This document shows positions 6,556 to 14,877 of a stretch of 36,723 bases of DNA, piece by piece (position 1 is the stretch's first letter; every line of letters begins with the position of its first letter). The position numbers and the translations under genes are program-made. The stretch spans positions 1-36,723 of the forward strand of contig JANYHG010000018.1 of the NCBI GenBank assembly GCA_025359165.1. Direction: 5' to 3'. The stretch is from Hyphomicrobiaceae bacterium. GTDB taxonomy: Bacteria; Pseudomonadota; Alphaproteobacteria; Rhizobiales; Hyphomicrobiaceae. The notes beneath the pieces were generated by a model. That model saw only the letters and a list, made by a program, of their open reading frames with translations. It did no database searches and was not told where the DNA came from.

Positions 6556-9474
6556 TCAGCCGTTCAGCCGTTTCAACGCCGCCTGCAGCTTCTCCGTCGC
6601 CTGTACCAACTCGGCTTTGCGCTCCAGCGTTTCCTCTATCGCCTCGGGTTTCGCGCGGGCCATGAAGCTGGGGTTCTGCAACTTGGCGTCCATCTTGCCG
6701 AGATCTGACGCGACCCCGGCGATTTCCTTCTCAAGCCGTGCCTTCTCGACGACCATGTCGATGACGCCATCGAGCGGCAGGCACACAGTCGCTTCGCCGA
6801 TGACGATTTGCGCCGAGCCTTTCGGCGTCGACGTCGCAAAACTGATGTCGTCGATGCGCGCCATGCGTTGAATTGTATCGCCGTGACGCGCCACCCGCGA
6901 GCGCGTCTCCTTGTTGGCACCCATAAGCACGAGCGGAATTTTAGCGCCTGCCGGCACATTCATTTCCGAGCGCACCGAGCGCACTTCGGAAATCAACTGC
7001 ACCAGCCAACCGATTTCGGCATCCGCCTCGGGGCTTTGCAATCCCGCCAGTTCCGGCCACGCCGAAAGGCATAGCAACCTGTCGCGCTTGACGCCGACTT
7101 CGACCATCCGGCCCCAAAGTTCTTCAGTGATGAACGGCATGAACGGATGCAGCATCTTGAGGATCTGGTCGAGCACCCACGCCGTCGTCGCGCGCGTTTC
7201 GGCGGTGGCCTCATGGTCGTCGCCACTCATGATTGGCTTGGTCAACTCCACATACCAGTCACAGAACGTGCCCCAGGTGAATTCATACGCCGCACTCGCA
7301 GCTTCATTGAACTTGTAGGCGTCGATAGCGGCCGTGACGGCTGCGACCGCCCGCTCCGTTTCGCCAGCGATCCAGCGATTCACTGTTTCGGTGACGCTTT
7401 TCGGATCGAAATCCTTTTGCCGTACGCATTCGTTCATCTCGGCAAAGCGCGAGGCGTTCCACAGCTTCGTCGCGAAGTTGCGATAGCCTTCAACGCGACT
7501 GGTCGACAGCTTCAGGTCGCGCCCCTGCGCCGCCATCGCCGCCATGGTAAAGCGCAGCGCGTCGGCACCGTACTTGTCGATCAGCACCAGCGGGTCGATG
7601 ACGTTGCCGACCGACTTCGACATCTTGCGCCCCTTCTCGTCGCGGACGAGGGCGTGGATATAGACGTCTTTGAATGGCACCTGCTCGGTGAACTGCAATC
7701 CCATCATCATCATTCGGGCGACCCAGAAGAAGATGATGTCGAAGCCCGTCACCAGCGTGCTGGTGGGATAGAAACGCTCAAGCTCAGCCGTTTTGTCCGG
7801 CCAGCCCAATGTCGAGAACGGCCACAGCGCCGACGAGAACCAGGTGTCGAGCACGTCGGGGTCGCGCCAGATATAAGTTGTTGGTTCTCGATCGCGCTGA
7901 AGGAACTCGTCATCTTTGGAAGCAAGCGCCTTCACATTTTGCCCGTAAACCGCGCGAGCTTGACGCAGAGCTTCGTCTTCAGAGGTTGCAACAAAAACGC
8001 GATATGGACTTGCAACAATTGTGCGTCCGGCTTCATTTTTAGTCGTCTGCGAAGCGCCGAGTTCCACTTTTTCAGCTGGTCCGTACCACGCGGGAATCTG
8101 GTGCCCCCACCAGAGTTGGCGCGAGATGCACCACGGCTGGATGTTTTCGAGCCAGCGGAAATAATCGTCGCCGTACTTTTCCGGCACGAACCGCGTCTTG
8201 CCTGCGCGCACGGCATCCATGGCCGGTTTCGCCAGCGTCGCCGCGTCGACGTACCATTGATCCGTCAGCCACGGCTCGATCACGGCGTTGCCGCGTTGGG
8301 CGCGTGGCACTGCCTGCGTGTGCGGCTCGATTTTGACGACGAAACCGCCCGCGACGAGATCGGCAGTGACCTTGCGGCGCGCCGCGAAACGATCGAGCCC
8401 ACGATACGCTGCCGGGACGTTCTCGTTTAAAGACGCCTTGCTATCGAGAATATTCAGCACCTCGAGCCCGGCGCGCTTGCCGACCTCGTAATCGTTGAAG
8501 TCGTGCGCCGGTGTGATCTTGACCGCGCCCGAACCCTTCTCGGGATCGGAATAAGTATCGGCGACGATCTTGATCTTGCGGTCGACCAGCGGCAGATCGA
8601 CGGTCTTGCCGACGAGGGCTGTGTAGCGCTCGTCCTCGGGGTGTACGGCAACGCCGGTGTCGCCCAGCATCGTCTCCGGCCGCGTCGTCGCGACCACGAT
8701 GAAGGTCGACACGTCCTGCGGATCGAACGTCTTGCCGGTCAGCGGATAGCGCAGGTGATACATATGTCCGCCGGGATCTTTGGCCAGCGCCTTGCTCAGC
8801 GCCGCCTCGGAAAACGCGACAGACAAGCCCTCTTTGTCGACCTGTCCCTCGGCCCATTTAAACGTGCCGGTCACGTCGACCATCTCGACTTCGAGATCGG
8901 AAATTGCGGATTGAAACTCCGGGTCCCAGTTGACCAGGCGCTTGGCCTTGTAGATCAGTTTGGCATTGTAAAGTTCGACGAACACCTTGACGACGGCGCG
9001 CATCATCTGGTCGTCCGGCGCGCCGGTCTTGCCCATGGTGAATGTATCGCGCGACCAGTCGCACGACGCACCCAGACGCTTCAGCTGGTTGGTGATGGTC
9101 CCGCCGCTCTCGGCCTTCCAGCGCCAGACTTCATCGAGAAACTTGTCGCGGCCCATGTCGCGACGATGCTGCTGCTTGTCGGCAAGCTGCCGCTCGACGA
9201 CCATCTGCGTGGCGATGCCGGCATGATCGGTGCCGGGCTGCCAGAGCACATCGCGACCCTTCATGCGCTGATGCCGGCAGAGGATATCCTGCAGCGTGTT
9301 GTTGAGCGCGTGGCCCATGTGCAGCGAGCCGGTGACATTCGGCGGCGGTATCACGATGGTAAAGGGCTCGGCGGCAGCCCGGTCCGTGCGCCCGGCTTTG
9401 AAGGCCTGGGCGTCTTCCCAGTCCTTATGGATGCGCGCCTCGATTTCGGCGGGCAGGTAGGTCTTTTCGAGCAT
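6556..9474 (-). CDS. valS: Valine--tRNA ligase
   Basis: This 972-residue class Ia aminoacyl-tRNA synthetase charges tRNA-Val in the cytoplasm. The ATP-binding signature is PPPNVTGSLHMGHAL with HMGH at 52-55, and the second signature KMSKS is at 617-621. The editing (CP1) domain with TTRPETMLGDTGVAVHPED lies around 270-290. The tRNA-binding anticodon domain follows KMSKS, and the last 65 residues form the usual ValRS coiled coil (VVEKARLEKEIAGVASDL onward). Length and architecture are normal. It lies 133 bases downstream of the popZ-like gene, as in many alphaproteobacteria. The upstream leader shows no T-box or other recognisable control element. Confidence 0.98.
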   Translation of the reverse strand: MLEKTYLPAEIEARIHKDWEDAQAFKAGRTDRAAAEPFTIVIPPPNVTGSLHMGHALNNTLQDILCRHQRMKGRDVLWQPGTDHAGIATQMVVERQLADKQQHRRDMGRDKFLDEVWRWKAESGGTITNQLKRLGASCDWSRDTFTMGKTGAPDDQMMRAVVKVFVELYNAKLIYKAKRLVNWDPEFQSAISDLEVEMVDVTGTFKWAEGQVDKEGLSVAFSEAALSKALAKDPGGHMYHLRYPLTGKTFDPQDVSTFIVVATTRPETMLGDTGVAVHPEDERYTALVGKTVDLPLVDRKIKIVADTYSDPEKGSGAVKITPAHDFNDYEVGKRAGLEVLNILDSKASLNENVPAAYRGLDRFAARRKVTADLVAGGFVVKIEPHTQAVPRAQRGNAVIEPWLTDQWYVDAATLAKPAMDAVRAGKTRFVPEKYGDDYFRWLENIQPWCISRQLWWGHQIPAWYGPAEKVELGASQTTKNEAGRTIVASPYRVFVATSEDEALRQARAVYGQNVKALASKDDEFLQRDREPTTYIWRDPDVLDTWFSSALWPFSTLGWPDKTAELERFYPTSTLVTGFDIIFFWVARMMMMGLQFTEQVPFKDVYIHALVRDEKGRKMSKSVGNVIDPLVLIDKYGADALRFTMAAMAAQGRDLKLSTSRVEGYRNFATKLWNASRFAEMNECVRQKDFDPKSVTETVNRWIAGETERAVAAVTAAIDAYKFNEAASAAYEFTWGTFCDWYVELTKPIMSGDDHEATAETRATTAWVLDQILKMLHPFMPFITEELWGRMVEVGVKRDRLLCLSAWPELAGLQSPEADAEIGWLVQLISEVRSVRSEMNVPAGAKIPLVLMGANKETRSRVARHGDTIQRMARIDDISFATSTPKGSAQIVIGEATVCLPLDGVIDMVVEKARLEKEIAGVASDLGKMDAKLQNPSFMARAKPEAIEETLERKAELVQATEKLQAALKRLNG

Positions 9475-9607
9475 GGCGCGTTGGCGCTTTCACCGGTTGC
9501 TGAGTGAGAATCAGCGTCGTACGCGCGCCACCGCGAGCCGTCAATCCACACACGCAGCCGTTGCAAAAATCGACGTGCGAAGCGCCGATGTTCAAGGCTG
9601 CTATGTC

Positions 9608-10495
9608 TCAGGCGGCGACGTTCTGTGGGGCAGGTTTGGCCGTCCCGTCGGACGCCGACTCGCATGCACGCGTCGACACCCCGCACATCAGGGCCTCTGA
9701 ATTTGTCATCATGTCGACAATACGCGGCATGTTCGCGTCTAGCCATTCGAGCAGCACGGGGCGCAGGAGCGTAGCCAGCGCTTCGTCCGATACATCGGGA
9801 TGGCCAACGAGCGTTCCGAGCGACACCGATGTCGAGGCAGCGGCACTTTCACCTATGTGCACCTGCAAGGCCTCAGGTTGGTGGCCCCGATCTGGAATAC
9901 GCGCGATTGCCGCCGCAACTTCGGCGACCGCAGTTGCTGCTGCAGCCGTCGGCGAGAGCCTCTGCACGGCCTCGCCCGGAGCCTGCTCGACGACCGGCTG
10001 GGCTGCGGCAAGGCCTGCAGCCAGCGCACCGAGAACGTCCGCCGCCGCTTGCAGTTCGTCGAGCGGAGGGCAGGCAGGCGCAACCTCGATTATCTCGGGA
10101 GCAGAAGCCGTAACATCCGGCTGCGAAAGCTCCTGCACCGCTGAAGGTGGGGGCAGCGCCGGAGGTAGGGCTTCAGGCGACTGCGGAGCTGCAATCGGCA
10201 TCAACAGTTCTTCGAGAACGTCATCGTGATCGGCCGCGATCAAGCGCGCGTCGAGACGCAACGACTCTACGATTGCGATCTCAGCTTCGGGCGGCGTCAA
10301 CGGCTGCGCCGGTGCGGGAGCGGGCAAACTCAGTGCCATCTGACTGCTGTCGGCGATCTGCTGCTTGTTTTCGAGCAGGATCTCCTGGATCGAGGCGAGC
10401 AGCTCATCCATGCTGCGCTCATCCTTGTTGGCCGCCGCACGTTCTTGCACTCTCGCGCGCGCATAGGCCGACGTGTTGTGATTGTTGCCACTCAT
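9608..10495 (-). CDS. PopZ-like DUF2497 protein (polar organising protein family)
   Basis: This 295-residue protein matches the DUF2497/PopZ plan: a short conserved N-terminal helix (SMDELLASIQEILLENK, 28-44), a long Pro/Ala/Glu-rich disordered linker (about 55-225), and a conserved C-terminal helix (LATLLRPVLLEWLDANMPRI, 240-259). In Caulobacter, PopZ forms a polar matrix that tethers the parS/ParB complex and cell-cycle regulators. The position just upstream of valS and downstream of tolC is the family's usual context. Oddly, after DANMPRIV the expected oligomerisation helix (charged, ending in E-I-x-R-V) is replaced by DMMTNSEALMCGV and a polar tail. The other frames do not restore a typical end. 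It is also longer than Caulobacter PopZ (about 177 residues). Family assignment is good; polar-matrix function is inferred. Confidence 0.8.
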   Translation of the reverse strand: MSGNNHNTSAYARARVQERAAANKDERSMDELLASIQEILLENKQQIADSSQMALSLPAPAPAQPLTPPEAEIAIVESLRLDARLIAADHDDVLEELLMPIAAPQSPEALPPALPPPSAVQELSQPDVTASAPEIIEVAPACPPLDELQAAADVLGALAAGLAAAQPVVEQAPGEAVQRLSPTAAAATAVAEVAAAIARIPDRGHQPEALQVHIGESAAASTSVSLGTLVGHPDVSDEALATLLRPVLLEWLDANMPRIVDMMTNSEALMCGVSTRACESASDGTAKPAPQNVAA

Positions 10496-10607
10496 GGTGC
10501 AACGCGCTCCGCTCAGCGGGCAACCCAGGCCGCAAGTGCGCGGGTGCGTACAATTAATTTCGAGATTTTAGACGCAGAACAACCCGGCTGGACTTGATGG
10601 CCAGCAT

Positions 10608-12137
10608 TTATTTAACGGGCTTCCAGGTCTTTGCATCATCCTGTGCGACCTCTCTGCGGCCGTGGGACTCCCAGAAGTCGTGCTTCTCGATCCGGCCGTC
10701 CGGGCGCGTGATCGATACGCCCCACCACTGCCGCCGCACTTCATGATAATGCTGCTCGGCATCGTATATGGTATCGACGCCGCCGAGCTCCGAGATGTTC
10801 AGGCGACCGGAGGCCGACAGCACCGAGTAGGCGGCAACCGCGATATTGTGCTTGTCGGTGACGACAGCCACTTGCGCGTTGAGCAAGACCTGCTCCGCGT
10901 TCAACACATCCAGCAATGTGCGTTGCCCCACCCGCTCCTCTTCACGGACGCCGGTCAGCGCCGTCTGTGCGGACGTCACCTGCGTGTTGTCCGACACCAA
11001 CTGCGCCCGTGCCGCGATCAGCTGGGCCCAGGCAGCAACGACCGTCTGCTTGACTTCGGTGCGAGCCTGCTCGATCTGCTGTATACGGCTGATGTGCGTT
11101 TGCTTCGCCTGCCGCACCTGCGCGTCGACGAGGCCACCGGTATACAACGGAACGGTAAAGTTGGCCGTCAATGATTTGGTATCTTGCGATGCCAGCCCAG
11201 TCGCGCCGCCGCCGATCTCATACTGGCGCTGGTAGTTGGCCTGCAACTGAGCCGACGGCAACAATTGGCCATAGATCTGGTCGACCTGATGCCGCGCCTG
11301 TTGTTCCGTATAAAGTGCCGCTACGACGTTCGGGTTTTCCCGCGCCGACGTGGAGATCGCATCGCTCAAGGTTTTCGGCAGCAGGCTGTCGACCGGACGC
11401 GGTTCGACCAGATTGGTCGGTGGCGTGCCGATGTTACGCTCGTAGCTGGCGCGGCTCGTCTGCAGGTTGGAGCGCGCGAGATCGAGCGCCGACACGGCAG
11501 CGGCAAGTGTGGCCTCGGACTGGGCGACGTCCGTCCGCGTGACTTCACCGACGACGAAGCGTTCGCGGGTCTGCTTGCGATCTTCGGTCAGGATGCGCAC
11601 GTTGTTTTCGCGAAGTTTGACGATCGCCTGATCGCGCACCACATCGAGATAGGACGTCGCGGAGTCGAGCAGAACCTGCTGTTCGGTCGCTCGCAGCGTT
11701 TCACGCTGTGCACGGACCTGCGCTTCGGCAGCTCGCACGGTGTTGATGACCTGTCCGCCTCTGAACAGCGGCTGTACCGCAGTTACGGCATAGCCGTGCG
11801 GGTGCGTTTCGAATTTACTTACCGAACCGGAGTTCGTCTCGCTCGACGTATTGTTCGCGGCTATGCTGCCGGTTGCGGTCACCGTCGGCCGGTAGCCGGA
11901 ATTGGCTATTGCCACCTGTTCGTCGACCGAACGCATCGTCGCGCGTGCCGCATCCAGCTTCGGGTTCCAGCGATAGGCGTTCGCCAGAGCTTCCTTGATC
12001 GTGTCGGCAGAAGCCATCGACGCCGTGCAAAGCGCGAAACTGCAGGCAAGCGCCGTGATCGAAACCGCGCGCACCAGTGGTCGAACCGCAGGTGACCTGC
12101 AAGTCGATCGGGCGTGCATTGATGATGCGTTTTCCAT
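10608..12137 (-). CDS. TolC family outer-membrane efflux protein (copy 1)
   Basis: This 509-residue protein has a signal peptide ending SMASA at residue 44, then DTIKEALANAYRWNPKLDAAR, the classic start of alphaproteobacterial TolC proteins. Two outer-membrane-factor repeats follow, with GYRPTVTATG (about 77-86) and coiled-coil stretches such as REERVGQRTLLDVLNAEQ near 395-415. The C-terminal extension WWGVSITRPDGR is typical of the rhizobial type. TolC trimers form the outer-membrane duct for RND and type I export systems. I chose the ATG at 12137 because it gives a normal signal peptide; the open frame runs to 12275 without homology. It is 165 bases downstream of a second TolC-type gene with the same layout, so the pair are probably paralogues. 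Confidence 0.92.
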   Translation of the reverse strand: MENASSMHARSTCRSPAVRPLVRAVSITALACSFALCTASMASADTIKEALANAYRWNPKLDAARATMRSVDEQVAIANSGYRPTVTATGSIAANNTSSETNSGSVSKFETHPHGYAVTAVQPLFRGGQVINTVRAAEAQVRAQRETLRATEQQVLLDSATSYLDVVRDQAIVKLRENNVRILTEDRKQTRERFVVGEVTRTDVAQSEATLAAAVSALDLARSNLQTSRASYERNIGTPPTNLVEPRPVDSLLPKTLSDAISTSARENPNVVAALYTEQQARHQVDQIYGQLLPSAQLQANYQRQYEIGGGATGLASQDTKSLTANFTVPLYTGGLVDAQVRQAKQTHISRIQQIEQARTEVKQTVVAAWAQLIAARAQLVSDNTQVTSAQTALTGVREEERVGQRTLLDVLNAEQVLLNAQVAVVTDKHNIAVAAYSVLSASGRLNISELGGVDTIYDAEQHYHEVRRQWWGVSITRPDGRIEKHDFWESHGRREVAQDDAKTWKPVK

Positions 12138-12302
12138 TATAGCCCCGCGATGTCGTCGGCACCTAATATAGTGCAGGTCAACCACACGACCCCCAGCTTT
12201 GTTGGCTAGCCGATTCTTCCTCGCAAGCACTATGGCCGAACGGCAACAACACGCGGGAACATGCGCCAGGGGCACTGTGCGGACATCGCAATCGCAGCGG
12301 GG

Positions 12303-13814
12303 TTAGTCGGCCGACGTTCGCAGTCCATGGCCGCGGGCATAGGGGTCGCTGGCGCCCCAGTTGTCCAATTTTTCGAGCACTTCGACGCGTCCGTCGGGAT
12401 GCGTAATGCTCACGCCGAACCATTTTCGCTCGACGTCTTCGTAGTGGACCGTGGGGTCGTACTGGCTGTCGCCGAGTTGAAGCGTGCTGCCGTCCAGCCG
12501 ACCAATGGCGTTCAGTAACGCATGCGATGCGATCAGCAGGTCGTGCCGGTCGGAAACTGCTGACACCTGGGCATCGAGAAGTTCCTGCTCGGCGTTGAGA
12601 ACATCGAGTAAGGTGCGTTGGCCGACCTTTTCCTCTTCGCGGACCCCTTCGAGGGCGGTGCGGGCGCTATCGACCTGGATCTTGTCCTGTGTCACCTGAG
12701 TGCGTGTGGCCTCGAGGCGTGCCCACGCCGTCACCGCAGTCGCCTGCGCTTCCGTGCGCGCCTGCTCGATTTCCTGCAACCGGCTGACGTGAGTGTGTTT
12801 TGCCGCGCGCACCCGGGCTTTGGTTTCGCCACCTTCATAAAGCGGCACGTTCACGCGCCCGGTCACCGTGGCTGTACCGGTCGAATTGATCTGGTTGGCC
12901 GAGTTGAAGTTCTGATTGTAGCCAGCTTCCAGGCGGACCTCGGGCAACAACTCGCCGTAGATGCGATCGACTTCATGACGTGCGGCCTGCTCGCGATAGA
13001 GCGCGGCGACGACATTGGGGTTTTCCTTCTCGGCGATCTTGAGCACGTCGTCGACGACAGCCGGAATGAGCTTCGACGGGGCCCCCGGTTCGCTCAGGTT
13101 TTGCGGCGGACGGCCGACCACGCGCTGATATACGGCCTTGCTTGTTTTCAGATTGGAGCGGGCGAGGTCGAGGGCGGAAATCGATTTGGCGCGACGTGCC
13201 TGGGCCTGCGCCACGTCGGTGCGCGTGACCTCGCGGACGGCACGGCGCGCTTCTGCCGACGTCAGCTCCGTTCCGAGCACGGCGACATTTTTCTCGCGGA
13301 GCTGGACGAGCGCGGTGTCGCGGATCACGTCGGCATAGGCCGTCACGGCATCCAGCAGCACTTGTCCCTCGATCAGCCGCAGATTTTCGCGCCCGGCGCG
13401 AACGTTCGCTTCCGCTTCGCGCACCGTGTTGACTGTGCGATAGCCGGAAAAAACCGACTGTCCGACAGTGATGCCGTAGCCCGACGGGTGCAGCGTGCCA
13501 TCCGTCAGCTGGGTCGGGTTCGAATGCTGGCTGGAAAATCCGGCACTTGCGGTTGCCGACGCCGTCGGCCGAAATCCGGCTTTGGCCTGCGGTACGCCTT
13601 CGTCGGTTGCCCGCAGGCGCGCACGCTCGGCGTCGATCCGGGGATTGGTCTGATAGGTCAGCGTCAGCGCTTCGTGCAACGTTTCGGCTTGCGCCGTGTG
13701 CAGCGAACCCAGCACGGCCAACAGGGCCGCGAAGCTCACGGAAACAGTGCGCAGCGTGGCGCCGGTGCCCTGCTGCGTCCACGCGTCGTTGTGCCCGTCC
13801 AACCGCCGTCTCAT
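12303..13814 (-). CDS. TolC family outer-membrane efflux protein (copy 2)
   Basis: This 503-residue TolC-type protein has a signal peptide ending HTAQA at about residue 43, then ETLHEALTLTYQTNPRIDAERARLR would follow as the mature start. It shares with copy 1 the block REEKVGQRTLLDVLNAEQ and the C-terminal WFGVSITHPDGR, and differs through much of the remainder. It should also act as an outer-membrane duct for tripartite exporters. GGGAG at 13824-13828 is a plausible ribosome binding site for the ATG at 13814. It directly follows the Pcm-like gene (105-base gap) and precedes copy 1. A seven-base-pair hairpin and a direct repeat lie in its upstream region. Which of the two copies is the main TolC cannot be told from sequence. 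Confidence 0.93.
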   Translation of the reverse strand: MRRRLDGHNDAWTQQGTGATLRTVSVSFAALLAVLGSLHTAQAETLHEALTLTYQTNPRIDAERARLRATDEGVPQAKAGFRPTASATASAGFSSQHSNPTQLTDGTLHPSGYGITVGQSVFSGYRTVNTVREAEANVRAGRENLRLIEGQVLLDAVTAYADVIRDTALVQLREKNVAVLGTELTSAEARRAVREVTRTDVAQAQARRAKSISALDLARSNLKTSKAVYQRVVGRPPQNLSEPGAPSKLIPAVVDDVLKIAEKENPNVVAALYREQAARHEVDRIYGELLPEVRLEAGYNQNFNSANQINSTGTATVTGRVNVPLYEGGETKARVRAAKHTHVSRLQEIEQARTEAQATAVTAWARLEATRTQVTQDKIQVDSARTALEGVREEEKVGQRTLLDVLNAEQELLDAQVSAVSDRHDLLIASHALLNAIGRLDGSTLQLGDSQYDPTVHYEDVERKWFGVSITHPDGRVEVLEKLDNWGASDPYARGHGLRTSAD

Positions 13815-13830
13815 GCGCTCATGCTCCCGC

Positions 13831-13850
13831 CGAGGTCGGTGAGGACCTCG
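13831..13850 (-). promoter_or_regulatory. Hairpin directly upstream of the TolC copy 2 ribosome binding site
   Basis: CGAGGTC (13831-13837) and GACCTCG (13844-13850) are perfect inverted repeats with a six-base loop. The stem ends two bases from the GGGAG ribosome binding site of the downstream gene. It may be a leader structure of that mRNA, an operator, or an attenuator after the Pcm-like gene. No U-run follows, so a simple intrinsic terminator is less likely. Confidence 0.4.
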
Positions 13851-13872
13851 CGGATCATTGGCGGCGGATTCG

Positions 13873-13889
13873 GTAAACTTTGTGTAAAC
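13873..13889 (-). promoter_or_regulatory. GTAAAC direct repeat with 11-bp period (possible response-regulator site)
   Basis: GTAAAC occurs at 13873-13878 and again at 13884-13889, exactly one helical turn apart. On the coding strand of the downstream TolC gene this is GTTTAC-N5-GTTTAC. OmpR/PhoB-class regulators bind tandem half-sites with this spacing, and the E. coli CpxR box is GTAAA-N5-GTAAA. It lies about 60 bases before the gene start. Function is inferred from architecture only. Confidence 0.35.
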
Positions 13890-13919
13890 GCGACGCCGAC
13901 GGGCCGATTGTTGTGCGCG

Positions 13920-14666
13920 TCAGAAGACGAATTGCGGCGCGGGCTCGAAGCCGGGCAGCGGTGCTGCGGTGGCATCGAAGGCGTCACGTTGCGAAAAACT
14001 GGTGCCGGAGCGGACCCAGACGACAGCTTTACTGTCGGGACCGTTGCCGATTACCGCCACGAGACGCGCACCGTTTTTCAGTTGATCGAACAGGGCCGGT
14101 GGGATCGCGGGAACGCTGCCACTGAAAATGATCGCGTCGAACGGTCCATCGACTGGAGATCCCGCAGCAAACGGCCCACTTTTGATCTCGACCGTCGACG
14201 CGCCCGATGCGGCCAGCGCTTCCTTGCCGGCGGCGATCAAACCGATGTTTGCCTCGATACCCACGGTCTTGCAGCCCATCGCCGCCAGTACCGCCACGCC
14301 GTAGCCGCTCCCGCTGCCGATTTCCATAACGCGCCCGCCATCCGGAATTTCGGCAGCCTGCACGAGTTTGGCAAACAGTCGGGGCTCCAAGAGCACGCGT
14401 GCATTTTGTCCGCGTTCCAGGACGATCGGATTGTCCATGTAGGCGATCGATTTCAGCGCCGCCGGCACGAACGCCTCGCGTGGCACCTTGCTCATGGCAC
14501 GAATGATCCGACGGTCGGTGACGTCGCTGGGCCGCACCTGCGAATCGACCATGTTCGCCCGCTGCGCGGCAAACGAGTCCGGCCCCACGGGTAGCGGCCG
14601 CACGGGTGTCGGAGACGTCAGCTGGACATCGGTCGCGGCGATGCCGGTCGTGGAGGTATCGGTCAT
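13920..14666 (-). CDS. Pcm-like methyltransferase (PCMT family, divergent)
   Basis: This 248-residue protein has the PCMT-type SAM-binding fold, with VMEIGSGSGYG at about 113-123 and IIFSGSVPAIPPALFDQLKNG as the later strand and helix. The conserved opening RANMVDSQVRPSDVTDRRI (about 36-54) and REAFVPAALKSIAYMD (63-78) mark the alphaproteobacterial group found upstream of tolC. True isoaspartyl methyltransferases carry a G-Q-T-I-S-Q-P motif at the substrate site; here the region reads ERGQNARVLLEPRLF, so the serine/threonine motif is missing. I doubt it repairs isoaspartate. The ATG at 14666 is chosen over 14720 because it needs no unusual extension; neither has a strong ribosome binding site. 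It heads the row that continues with both TolC genes. Confidence 0.82.
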   Translation of the reverse strand: MTDTSTTGIAATDVQLTSPTPVRPLPVGPDSFAAQRANMVDSQVRPSDVTDRRIIRAMSKVPREAFVPAALKSIAYMDNPIVLERGQNARVLLEPRLFAKLVQAAEIPDGGRVMEIGSGSGYGVAVLAAMGCKTVGIEANIGLIAAGKEALAASGASTVEIKSGPFAAGSPVDGPFDAIIFSGSVPAIPPALFDQLKNGARLVAVIGNGPDSKAVVWVRSGTSFSQRDAFDATAAPLPGFEPAPQFVF

Positions 14667-14877
14667 GGTGGGTATCGGCTCAGGCTGACTGCGGATCGAT
14701 TGCGGCCGGACCATACCCAAACCGCGCCTGCTGTGCCAGCGCCGTGCTGTCGCTGTCCTCGGCTCTCTCGGCGGCCCGCGTAGTCAGGTGTAATACCGAT
14801 GGTCATAAGTACTGAACATGGTGCCTCGAAGTGTTGCATAAGGTCGGCAGCCACTTGCGGCATTTGATTGCGGCAAC

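Noticed and set aside
7147-8430. 427-residue open frame on the plus strand
   Set aside because: It is antisense to valS, which is fully conserved through this interval.
10580-10600. GCTGG/CCAGC hairpin after TolC copy 1 as an intrinsic terminator
   Set aside because: The stem is only five base pairs and no T-run follows on the minus strand, which is the transcribed direction.
12618-14594. 658-residue open frame on the plus strand
   Set aside because: It is antisense to TolC copy 2 and the Pcm-like gene, and its translation is rich in R, G, C and H without any domain, as expected from the shadow of GC-rich genes.
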